From: Gordionus sp. m RMFG-2023
Taxonomy: Eukaryota > Nematomorpha > Gordioida > Chordodea > Parachordodidae
Assembly: GCF_954871325.1 (NCBI RefSeq)
Contig: NC_088779.1
Span: 29,002,869 to 29,066,868, forward strand
DNA length: 64,000 nucleotides
Reading direction: 5' to 3'
Positions 49,146-60,099 of this stretch are shown here, piece by piece. The notes under the pieces are model-generated. The model was not told where the DNA came from. It worked only from the letters and a program-made list of their open reading frames with translations, and did not search any database. Within the stretch, counting starts at the first letter, position 1. Every line of letters starts with the position of its first letter. A program made the translations under genes and the position numbers.

Positions 49146-52100
49146 GTGTATTTGGAATAATGAAGCGGCAACAACTCTGTAAAGAAGTATAATATTGCTA
49201 AAATAACTCACTCAATTTAAATTAGCAATTCATATATATTTATTTGTTGAAAATAACTCCTAAAGTATTAATTTATAAATTTATTACTAATTAATATTGA
49301 AAGCTTGATTAGTTATATTTAATGACTTAATCCGTTTGATATATTAAGAATTGAAAAAGGTTATTAATAAAAAATGGGAAAAAAACTTCCAAAATTGGCA
49401 TCATATTAAAAGAGAGATTATAGAATAAATATATGTTTTGAAACTAATATGTAGTATCGGTTTTATTTCTTGAATTTATTGTTAAGAATAGCATATAAAT
49501 TTTATAATGCGAATATGGAAGTGGAATATTATGCACATAGCATATATTATAATAAATATAATATTGTAATTTATTAAAAACAGTAAAGTATTCACATATT
49601 TTTTAAATTAAATTTTAATTTTAAAATTGTCAATATATTTTATAAATTCTAAAATTTGAAAAAAAAAAAATTAGTTAGCCATGCTCAAAAAAGTTTGACA
49701 TAAAGATTGATATAAGCATATTTGATAAATGTTTATTAATGAACCGGTAACAGTAATATTTTTGTGCAGACCCTTAAAATCTTTATTCATTCAACCCATA
49801 CTTTTGGATTAAAGCTTAAGTTAATCTATGTTAAAATAATAATAATATTATATTAATATAATTTTTAAAATTACAACTATTTTGTACTTCTTTGTTATTA
49901 TGTTATAATTGTTTACCTATGTTTTCTTGTATTATTAGATAGTATATTAGCATTTTTACAAGGTTATGATAAATGTTTTGAAACAAAAACAAGTTATAGT
50001 AAGTTTTATAATATGAATATGAACTTAATTATTTTTTAATAGCTTAAATTATACGAACGTACCATTTTTAAGCAACGCTAAAGAAAGGATAGAATAAAAT
50101 GAATCAAAGATGTTAATTGAAAAGTCAACTCCAATACCAGTTTTTAGATTGAGTTGCGTATACTAGTAAAAGCCTCAATTGTTTCTTAAAACTATAAACA
50201 TAAAAATATAACTAAGTTATAAATTAAAAATTTTGTAATTCATTCCTAAGTTACTATTCCAATCATTTTTACAATTTTTCAAATACTGGATATATCGTCT
50301 TTTAATTCACATATAATAAATTAATCTATTACTATTATATGGTGCCTCATAAATTATATTTCTGCTTTATATGCGATATACACCTTTTAATTTTTATTTT
50401 AAATCGTATAAGGTATAACAAAATTTTAACAATCCGTTCTGGCCAGTCGGTGCCACAAAATCATAAAAATATTACCTAGTTTGAATGTATAAAAATATTT
50501 TTTTAGCTGGTAAAATTATATTGTTAATAGTTTTGTGGCAGGGTTAGCCTTCACGAGATTTCCAAAATTATTTTATTTAAAATTTATTAAGTTTTTAGTA
50601 AGGATAAATGAACTGATAATAAAGAATAATATAAGGTTTAAATAAATTCAATTTTAAGAAGTTCAACAAAACATAAGTTCAAAAGGTAAACAAAATTTTA
50701 ACGAACATTAAACCTCATCTTATTTGTCAATTAAAACTATATAAGAACAATATATTTTTTTAATTGTAAAAAATATTTTTGAAAAATTTAAAATTTAAGA
50801 ATTTGATATGTTATTTAATTACCATTCAATCACTATTATAGTATCTATTCTTGGATTTTCAAACGGTATTAAAACTAATATGTTTTATATTATAGGAAAA
50901 GATAGGGCCATAACCAATATTTTATTGGTCTAAAATATCCAATATTATTAAACCAAAATTAATATTTGAAAATAAAATTCCAAGGTATATTCTTTTGTTT
51001 TTAAGTTTTTTTTGATATTTTACAGCCCTATAATCATTATCAATTAATCAAGTCTTGACAGCCAAGATAAATATAATATTTAATTATTATCCACCCTAAT
51101 AACAAGCTTCAAATGATATGATATTTTTGATCTTATGAAAATAGATTAAATATTAGAGTATATCATTGATAATAATTTCCTATCTATCTAATTTTCTAAA
51201 GTGTTTCAAAAAATATTATTGAAAAAATTGCAGGATATTTTTATGCTATAATAATTACTATAATACATCAACAAGTTTGTTAAAAGCCATTATGTGAATT
51301 ATAATTTTATACATAAAAAATATTTTTGTAACAATGTATGATTTGAATCTTTTATACGAAAATAATTTTCATCATAGCTCAACGGAAACGTAAGATATCT
51401 TTTTACACATTTTCTAATACCGATTTATTGTTCATATTTTGGAGATTTTTTTTTTATGAGATTTAAAATGATAAAAACCAATATTGATAATAATATAAGT
51501 GAATTTTATAATAAAAGAGTAGGTTATAATATAAAGTTAAACTATATTTATTAACTTTTCTAATATTCCACAATATATTACTTTATTATTTTTTACGCTA
51601 AAAATTCTATAAAACTTATTTAACTATCGCTAGGTTTTAATAAATATTCGATAAGTGTTCTTAACTTGTTATTTAAACTATTTTTTCAAATTCTTCCCAA
51701 AATATTTACTTTAATTAAATACTTTAATCAAAATTTACTCGACCTCATTGATATCCGCTCACTATTGATTTATTGATTATAATATTTTTTAAATTCATAT
51801 TCAATTTTTAGAAAAGAATTAAATTTTAATTAATAAAAATATGATATTAATTTTAAATTTTTTTATTTGGAATTCAAATTTCGTAAATAATAAATATAAA
51901 AGTTTTTAATAATGTCACCTTTTGCATAATTATCCGCACACTACTCTATGATACAAATTTATTGGTGTTAATTTTATCTATCCTTTTGTTTTTAAATAAA
52001 TTATTATCTCAATATTATTGTCTTCTTATTTTTTTAAAAAAATATATATTACGAGTAGCCAACCCGTCAAAAAAGATGGAGGTCAACCAGATATAACTCT

Positions 52101-52624
52101 TTCGTTTGATGACGCATCAAAATTGACTTTTTAAAATTTTTTTACTTCTTTATTTGTAAAATTGTTAGATGATGGTTTTGTCCTTATTTTAGATTGTATA
52201 GCTTGTTAACAATTTATAATTGCTCTACACGATTTTTTGTTCATAATGAAGGCACTCAAAAGCTTTCCTTATAATCATGAGAAATTTAATCAACTTCTCA
52301 TCAAAAACTAAAATTTTGGTTCGTTCATACCTTATATGATAGCCAATTTCTATCCAACATCAATAATTTGTAAAAATATTTTTTTCCATATAATAATATA
52401 TAAAAATAAATTTTATTTAAAAAAAAAAAATTAAAATAAAACAGATTGATCATATTTTTAGCCATCTCATATTTCTCTAAATCTAGATTTAAATTTGTAT
52501 AAGAAATTTTATTAATATAAACTATAGATTCTATGATCTTTATAGGAGTTCAATCTTCTTTTCAGTTTATTTAATGGATATTTAACAATATAAATTATAG
52601 TATTAAATTTTTATAAATCTAACT

Positions 52625-53598
52625 TGCCCCCCCCCCCACAGGGCGACGCACAGGGTGTAGACCTCCATCCCGCGAAAAGCAAAATAAAAGTCAAAGCAAA
52701 GAAGACAAGGTTAGCAAATTCGAATATTGGTATACTTAAAGGTAATACAAGAGAATTGGCATAAATGTTGAACAAAAGAAAAGTTGATATAGCATGCATA
52801 TAAGAGAACGAAATGGAAAGGTCAGAAGACTTTAATGATTGAAGATGGGTAAAAATTGTACTATGATAGAATTGTACGGTGTCGGCATCATATTAAGTCA
52901 AGAACTAACCTCCTCAGTAGTAGAAGTCAACAGGATCTCTGATAGTAATGAAGATAAAGCTCTACATTAGTCAATTATTACTACACATCCTTTCAGTATA
53001 TGCTCCACAAACGGGTTGCAAGGAAGAAGAGAAAGATGACTTTATAGCTATCCTTGATGACGCTATAATGGAAATCCCTAAGGATGACCCAGTCATAATA
53101 GGTGGCGACTTAAATGAGCTTGTGGGAAAAGCAAGAGATAGATAGAAAAGGCATCATGGTGGTTTTGGATATGGAGAAAGAATTGATGAAGGAAGGCATG
53201 TACTGAAATTTGCGCAAGCTTTCGACCTCTATAAAAAAATTATTTAATAATATATGAAAGTGGTACAAGGAAAACCCAGATAGTTTACATGCTTATCTCT
53301 CGCAGAAGATTAAAATATGTAACAGACTGTCTCAGGAGAAGAAATTGCCGCTCAACACAATCTACTTTCATGGATTTACACATCACAAATAAATCCACTA
53401 AGAACAAGATAAAACTTAAAAATGCATCAAATGGGGTAGATTAAAATCAATGACAGATGCCTTTACAATCAATGCAAACATTGAAACAATAGATTCCTCT
53501 CAAGTCAGTGAAAAAATGCGGACAAACCTTTCATCCAGATAAATAGACACTGATAAATCGACATTATACTAACAAGGAGGAAACATACAAAGAAAATT
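52625..53598 (+). mobile_element. RTE-like LINE, copy 2 (5' third only)
   Basis: Begins in a C-run and acagggcgacgcacagggtg, equivalent to 24,070 in copy 1, and ends at aaacatacaaagaa, equivalent to 25,012-25,025. It therefore holds the endonuclease and the start of the linker and no RT. It sits exactly between the end of copy B and the tail of a tandem-array unit. Several stops and frameshifts are present, and the TAG after KARDR is shared with copy 1. Confidence 0.87.
52948..53145 (+). pseudogene. RTE endonuclease fragment (copy 2)
   Basis: The longest open piece of the second LINE copy: MKIKLYISQLLLHILSVYAP, then a charged KEEEKDDF stretch and DDPVIIGGDLNELVGKARDR, closing at the shared TAG. 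SVYAPQ and GGDLNELVG are conserved apurinic-type endonuclease motifs (the D and N of GDLN are catalytic). It retains the ~77 bases deleted in copy 1. Downstream the text GGFGYGERIDEG continues beyond the stop. Confidence 0.85.
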
Positions 53599-55254
53599 TA
53601 AATTTATCAAATAATTTTTTCAATTTATTACACTCTTTATAATTCAATATTCAAATGTTTCGAAAGATTAAAAAATGTATATATTTAAAAAATTATTATC
53701 TAAAAAATAGTATTATACGGAATAAAATAAAATAATTTTTTTTAATTCAACTGGTCTCTTTAAGATAGGAATAAATTTGGAACTTCTAGTGTTAAGCATG
53801 CATATTTAAATATAAATTTAACCAGAAGCAATTAATGTTATTCATTATAACCACTTAAAACATAGTCAGTTAATCTCTACTCTTCTGTATATAAATAATT
53901 TTTGGAGGAATTATTATTTTAACAAAATTTCCTTTTACCTAACTAATCTTAGGCATAACTAATCTCAATAAATAATAAATATTTATTTGTCTTATTTTCA
54001 TAATTCATATGTTAAAAATATTTTAAATAGAAATTATTATATATAAATTTTGATTTGATTTGATGGATATTTATAATTTTATTACATATCTTATTTCTAT
54101 TGTATTTCAGCGCATTGTAAATATTAATTTATAATTATCAAAATAATTTGTTATCCTCACATTTTATCACTCTAAATTTAATTTATTTAAATATAAAGAA
54201 GATATATAGAACTCAAAGTAATAAATAAAATATATTTTGTATAGACGACAGTTCATGGTCTTCACAATATCTTGGTAATTAATATTTAAAATTTATCTAA
54301 TAAATAAGAACCAAATTTATGCAAGCTTAATGGATTTATATTTTCTAATTAAATTTAAAATCGTTTTTCAGTTTTAATTCAAAACTTTTAATACTTTTTA
54401 CGTCACTTATCTTAGACAAAAGTAATCTTTATAAATAGAATATTTATTTGTTTTGATTTCATAATTTATAAATGTTAAAAAAATATTAAAATTATTATTG
54501 TAAATTGATTCATATTTATATTTTATAAAATTGTTTAAGTGTATTGTGAGCACAGACATATATTAATATAGACTGCTCTATGATTAAAAATAACGTACAT
54601 AATATAATCTCTATTTGCAAAAGAACATTCATTTTAATAAGTCTATGTTTATAATGACTTTAAGTTAAATATTTTAAATGTATTTAAGAGTTTATTTTAT
54701 TTAAATCGATATCGCAAGATATAAAATTTTTCAAAAAATAATGTTAATTAATTAACTAATATTCAAAAATCCATATATATAAATAAAAAAAAAGATTATT
54801 TTAAAATTTTATTTTTACTCGATATATCATAAAAATCATCTAGATCTTTTATTAATACTTAATTCTATAAATTTTATTAAAATTAACCAGATTTTTTATT
54901 AATGCAGATTTAATAATTCAAGAAAATATTTTTTCAATTTTTCATCATATTTTGACTTCGTTTTTTAAAAATTTAAATATCTGATTTTACCGAAAATGTA
55001 TTTCATAATCTTTACCTATCATATGAACTCCAGATAATTTTGCCATTAAATTTTAAACTCAACTATAATTTATATTGGTTTTTTAGACTTTTATATATAA
55101 ATTATAAATAACTCAAAAGTTAATGGCAAAATTTTCTGAAATTTATAAGCATGCATTTTCAGTAAAATCAGAATTTTAAATAAAAAAAATATCCTTAAAT
55201 AGAATAAATTTGAAAAAATAACACAGCGAAAATAAACTAAAAATTTTTTTTATA

Positions 55255-56390
55255 TTAAACTTAAAATTTATTCCGTCAAAGTTAGCGGGAATATCTATAA
55301 AATTATTTTAAAATTCAAGATAAATTTATTTGCTTTAAATAATTTTTATCAATGGTATTGTTTGTTATAATTAAAGGGCGTCATCGCTAAGCAAGGATTT
55401 ATAAATTTATGTTTCACTTGAACTGATATTTATAGATTTAAATAGGGAAGAAAAAATAATATTTAATAAAAATTTATATTTTTTTTCTTCTATATACATA
55501 TATTTTAATATTAATCTAAATATTTTTTAATATAAGGGAGATCAGGGCTCGCAAGGGGCTTGTCGGTTAAGCAATTTTTATTTAAAAACAAGACATGTTT
55601 AGAAATTTAAAGCTAATTATGGAATAGCATTGTATAATAAGTATATATGTGAAAAATATTTTATACCCTTCTGCTATATAAATCAGAGCTAATCGTAATT
55701 TATATAATAATATAAAATATGCGCTAATTGACCATATTACATATTTAAAACAATTCTATATGACAATACAATAGAATTATGAAAAAATAAAACAAAAAAT
55801 ATTTAGAAATCTTGCATATTTTTTATAATTTAAATAAGTATTTTTTGAATATAGATATAAAATCGAGATAGTTCTTTAACAACTCTAGTTATATTAGATA
55901 CAGTAATGCATTTTGAATTAATAAAGGTATTCATTTATAAAGACTTACTTCTTCCATTGTTGCCATGCATATAGAACATTTAGATTTAGTTTGTAAATAT
56001 TTCGTTAATGGAAAATATATAAATCCGGTAAAAATACATTTATTTATTTGATAATTTAAAATACCAGGGTTATGATAATTTATAGAAGTTGTATAAAAAA
56101 AATTCATTTAAAAAATGTGCAATGCAGAGACATGAGTATTTGTTTAGTTTAAAAAAATTAATTTTTAACTACAATGAAAGCTTTACTGTAAATTGGAAAT
56201 GGAAACCTTAATAATTCAAAAAAAATAAGTTGTTGTTTATGGAAACCTAGTTTGGCTGAACAAAAAAATCTTTTACAGGAATTTTAAATTCATATTATTT
56301 TATATTATAAAATATATTCATATTCTGTAGTAAATTAAACGGCTATATTTGTTATATAAAAAAATATACAAAAAACATTCTTTATAAATT
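55255..56390. repeat. Segment shared by array units but absent from the solo unit
   Basis: Matches 62,755-63,740 closely (gtcaaagttagcgggaatat; agatcagggctcgcaagggg). The solo unit passes directly from aataaactaaaaaattttttt to ttttcttatgatat at ~33,250, so this ~1.1 kb was inserted before the array was amplified, or lost from the solo copy. Unclassified, no coding signal. Confidence 0.65.
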
Positions 56391-56485
56391 TTTTTTAATT
56401 TTCTTATGATATCTTATTTGTATGAAAAATGTTTATTATATATTAAATTTTCCATAAATTTAAATTACGATTCAATTTAAATAAT

Positions 56486-58180
56486 CTAAAAATTAACTTG
56501 TACATAACTTCAAATTAAATATTAAATTAAATACAATATATTATATTAATCAGTTAGAATATCATATCATAGAACATTTAAGATATTAGTAATTTATGTA
56601 ATACTAAATATAAAAATAAAATCATAAATTCAATATTAATTAATGAATAAAATTTAGATATAAATTGTAAGTAATTAGGGGGTATCAGTCATTGAGAATA
56701 TGAAGCTGAGGTAATTGGATTTTATTATATTGAGGGCTAATCTTTGGCGTAGGTAGTAACCCTCGTTGGGATCTTCGGTCCTAGTAGAGATCCGTTTCCC
56801 CAGCTCTTTAAAGAAGGCAAGGGCGTGAGAGCCGAACGATGTTAGAGTCGTGGCGATTAGTGGTAGGAATGTGTAATTGGCCGGAAGCGATGGCGAATAT
56901 TTAGCGAGTTTATTCGTCTCGGCGTCTACTAGAGCATCTCTATTTATATTGGAAGGGGCAAGGGGATCGATGCATGAGAAATCCCAGGTTAGAAATTCCC
57001 CCCTCTTCCAAGGGATCATGGTAGAGCCATCGGGACGCTTACCATCAGAATTGTAGAGTCCAGTGGGTTCTAGGGTTGATGGGATACCGGCAGATTTTAG
57101 GGCCCTGGCAATAGTATCATTGCATTTTGAATGTCTAATGAATCTGCCTCTACAGCGCTTGCAGTGTAAAGAGTGACGGCCTTTGGAGTTGACCGGCGTT
57201 TGACAAAGGATGCAGTGATAGGGTATTACCATATCACAATTAAGTCTTAGACCGATGGCGTGACGTAGCTCATCATTGCTTAGGAGCTGGTCAAGGTTTC
57301 GCGATGGAAAAGCTTCGAGAAATTCATACCCGCTGTCTGCGGAAATGGAGAAGAGTAGAGAATGGTCCTCGGGTTGGCTCCTCGATTTAAGGTATGCAAC
57401 GGAGTTGCCAACTAGAGGCTTATCCCAGTCCTTCTGCAGTGTCGATGAGGGAGGATCGACTAATGAAAGAGATTTCCATAGATCAATTGCCTGGGGAAGT
57501 AAAGGGTCAGGATGTTTTGTGAGTGCGTGTATGATGGGCTCGCAGGACAGGCGAGAGGATATAAACGCACTAACAGAGAGTAGGGATGGCGATCGTATGC
57601 CAATGCCGCCGGATTTGGTTGGCAAGGTAGTTTGTAGCCAAGATAGGTCTCCGAATTTGAGATTGAGTATATCCTCTGTAAGGTGTTTAATCTCTAGCTC
57701 GTGTGCAGCGAGGTTGACGTCGTATTGGAAGATACGTGACGATCGGAGTGTATATAGAATTTTTGGGATTAGGAGGTAGTTCTTTAATAGAAAGAACGCT
57801 TGGTGGGCTGGAAGGCGAGATAGTGTACCGCGCATAAGGGATATCTCTAGTAGAGTGTCGGCGAAGAACTTGACAAAGGACTCGTCTTTACCCACTGGAG
57901 ATCCGAGATGTGTTAAGAAGTTCAATGGTGTATGATTGAACATAGGATCATAGTTAAGGTCGATGATTCCAAGAGGACAATATTCGCTCTTGTCTTAATT
58001 GATTCGCAGTCCCAAACTGCTCTCGCTGGATTTTATTATTTCGACCGCCTTCATAACTTCGCTGGGTGAGCCGCCTAGTATACCATCGTCGATATACCAG
58101 TTATGAAGGTTTAGTTTACATTGGTCATTTATGCTTTGTATTAGGCTATTAATGCCCAGACTGAATAAGAAGGAGCCTAG
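56486..58180 (-). mobile_element. RLE-type retroelement E2 (1.7 kb, 5'-truncated)
   Basis: Interrupts unit 2 at a site uninterrupted in unit 1 (about 33,350): left flank ends caatttaaataat, right resumes near atttatttcatcatgaatga. The element starts inside RT motif B and runs to a 3' tail of ~190 bases on the left. Protein sequence is clearly related to E1 but only moderately similar, so it is a different lineage. No target duplication is apparent; a few bases may be lost. Confidence 0.87.
56675..58180 (-). pseudogene. E2 RT palm to endonuclease, one in-frame stop
   Basis: One frame runs from 58,180 to the stop at 56,675-56,677, interrupted only by a TAA at 57,995-57,997. In order: LGSFLFSLGINSL (end of motif B), LHNWYIDDGILGGSP (motif C, both aspartates present, at 58,080-58,100), LGLRIN then the stop then DKSEYCPLG (motif D). 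The thumb follows with LTHLGSPVGK, AHQAFFLLKNYLLIPKILYT and SGGIGIRSPSLLSVSAF. The zinc knuckle is CILC...GRHSLHC (C-x2-C-x9-H-x3-C). The endonuclease part reads SDGKRPDGSTMIPW, FLTWDFSCIDPLAPSN and FFKELGKRIST. Unlike E1, RT and endonuclease are in one continuous frame, which shows they are normally a single polypeptide. Confidence 0.92.
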
Positions 58181-60087
58181 ATTTATTTCATCATGAATGA
58201 ATTATTTAACGTTAAAATTTTTATCAACATAGACTTATTGAAATAAAGGTTATTCCTTTGCAAATAACTGACAAATGAACGAAATTTTTATAATAATGTA
58301 AATTTGGGCTTTGAACAATCTATAATATAAGTCTATGAGTGAATCATTAAATAATTATCAAAATATACAATAAATTACTCTCACATTTTATCGCTAAATA
58401 TAAAATCTATTTGAATATAAAGTAAATTGATATAAACTATAATCATAATAATTCTCAAAGTAGGTAAATTAAATATTTTTTGTATTAGATGATGTCAACC
58501 CTAAAAAATTTAAAGGTAATGAAAATTTAAAATTTATCAAATAATTTTTTCAAGGTTTTTTTACATTCTTTATAATGACGTTATCTTATTGATAGATTTA
58601 GTAAGAACTATATTTCATCTGATTATACAAAATGAGTCTTAAATTCTTGATGTATTCAATATTTAAATATTTCGAAAGATGAAAAAATGTATATGTTTAA
58701 AAAATTATTAACTAAAAAATAGTTTTACGGAATTAGATTAAATAATTTTTTTTAATTCAACTGGTCTCTTTAAGATAGGAATAAATTTGGTGCTTCAAGT
58801 GTTAAGCATACATATTTAAATATAAATTTAACCAGAAGCAATTAATAACATGATCAGATAATCTATACTCTTCTGTATATATATAATTTTTGGAGGAATT
58901 ATTATATTAAAAAAATTTTCTTTTACCTAACTAATCTTAGGCATAACTAATCTCCATAAATAATAAATATTTATATGTATTTTCATAATTCATATGCTAA
59001 AAATATTTTATAGAAATTATTATATATAAATTTTGATTGGATTTATATTTATAATTTTATTACATATCTTATTTCTATTGTATTTCAGCGCATTGTAAGT
59101 ATTAATTTATAATTATCAAAATAATTTGTTATCCTTATATTTTATCACTCAAAATCAAATTTATTTAAATATATAGAAGATATATAGAACTCAAAGTTAA
59201 TAAATAAAATATATTTTGTATAGACGACAGTCCCTGGCCTTCACAATATCTTGGTAATTAATATTTAAAATTTGTCTAATAAATAAGAACCAAATTTATG
59301 CAAGCTTAATGGATTTATATTTTCTAATTAAATTGAAAATCGTTTTTCAGTTTTAATTCAATAAACTTCTTATTAAACATTTCTTTTTAATTAAATTTAC
59401 AAATTTTTCAAATATTTATCTTTAATTTAATCATTTAAGATATTAATAAATTTAGTGCTTCCAGTGCTAAACATGCTTAATTCAATATAAATTTAACCCA
59501 GAACTATCTAATTAATCTTATTCTTTTAAAACCACTCAAAACCTGGTCAGATAATTTCTATTGTTTATACTGAATGTATTGAACCTTTATTTAAGTAGAT
59601 AATTATAAGAGGAATATTATTTAAACAACATCTAATACTTTTTACCTCATTAATCTTAGGCAAAAATAATCTTTATAAATAGAATATTTATTTGTTTTGA
59701 TTACATAATTTATAAATGTTAAAAAAATATTAAAATTATTATTGATTTATATTTATATAATTTTATTACATTGTTTAAGTGCATTGTGAGCATAGACGTA
59801 TATTAATATAGACTGCTCTATGATTAAAAAAAACGTATTTAATATAATCTCTAATTGCAGAAGAAACAACTTTCATTTTAATAAGTCTAGGTTTATGATG
59901 ACTTTAAGGTTAAATATTTTTAATGTATTTATGTAGTTTATTTTATTTAAATCGATATCGCAAGATATAAAATTTTTCAAAAAATAATGTAAATTTATTA
60001 AACATTGTTCAAAAATCCATATATAAATGAAAAAAAATAGATTATTTTAAAATTACTTTTACTCATGATGATATCATAAAAATCATC

Positions 60088-60099
60088 TAGATCTTTTAT
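60088..60099 (+). repeat. Target-site duplication of E3, left copy
   Basis: tagatcttttat, repeated at 62,318-62,329. The empty sites in unit 1 (~32,822) and unit 2 (~54,838) contain it once. Confidence 0.85.

Larger units (their letters stand above)
44441..52624. repeat. Copy B of the ~8-kb younger duplication
   Basis: Colinear with 11,172-18,955. Relative to A it lacks ~660 bases near 44,690 and has additional DNA at ~45,000-45,100 (full-length MITE), 46,387-46,520, 47,360-47,745, 48,135-48,215 and 48,948-49,335. Identity is visibly uneven: 51,205-52,100 shows only about two differences from A, whereas 45,000-47,300 shows many more. The match ends at tctaacttg, directly before the second RTE fragment. 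Non-coding apart from the hAT remnant. Confidence 0.87.

Noticed and set aside
57276-57779. 167-codon plus-strand open frame over E2
   Set aside because: Antisense shadow of the E2 thumb region; no recognisable motif.
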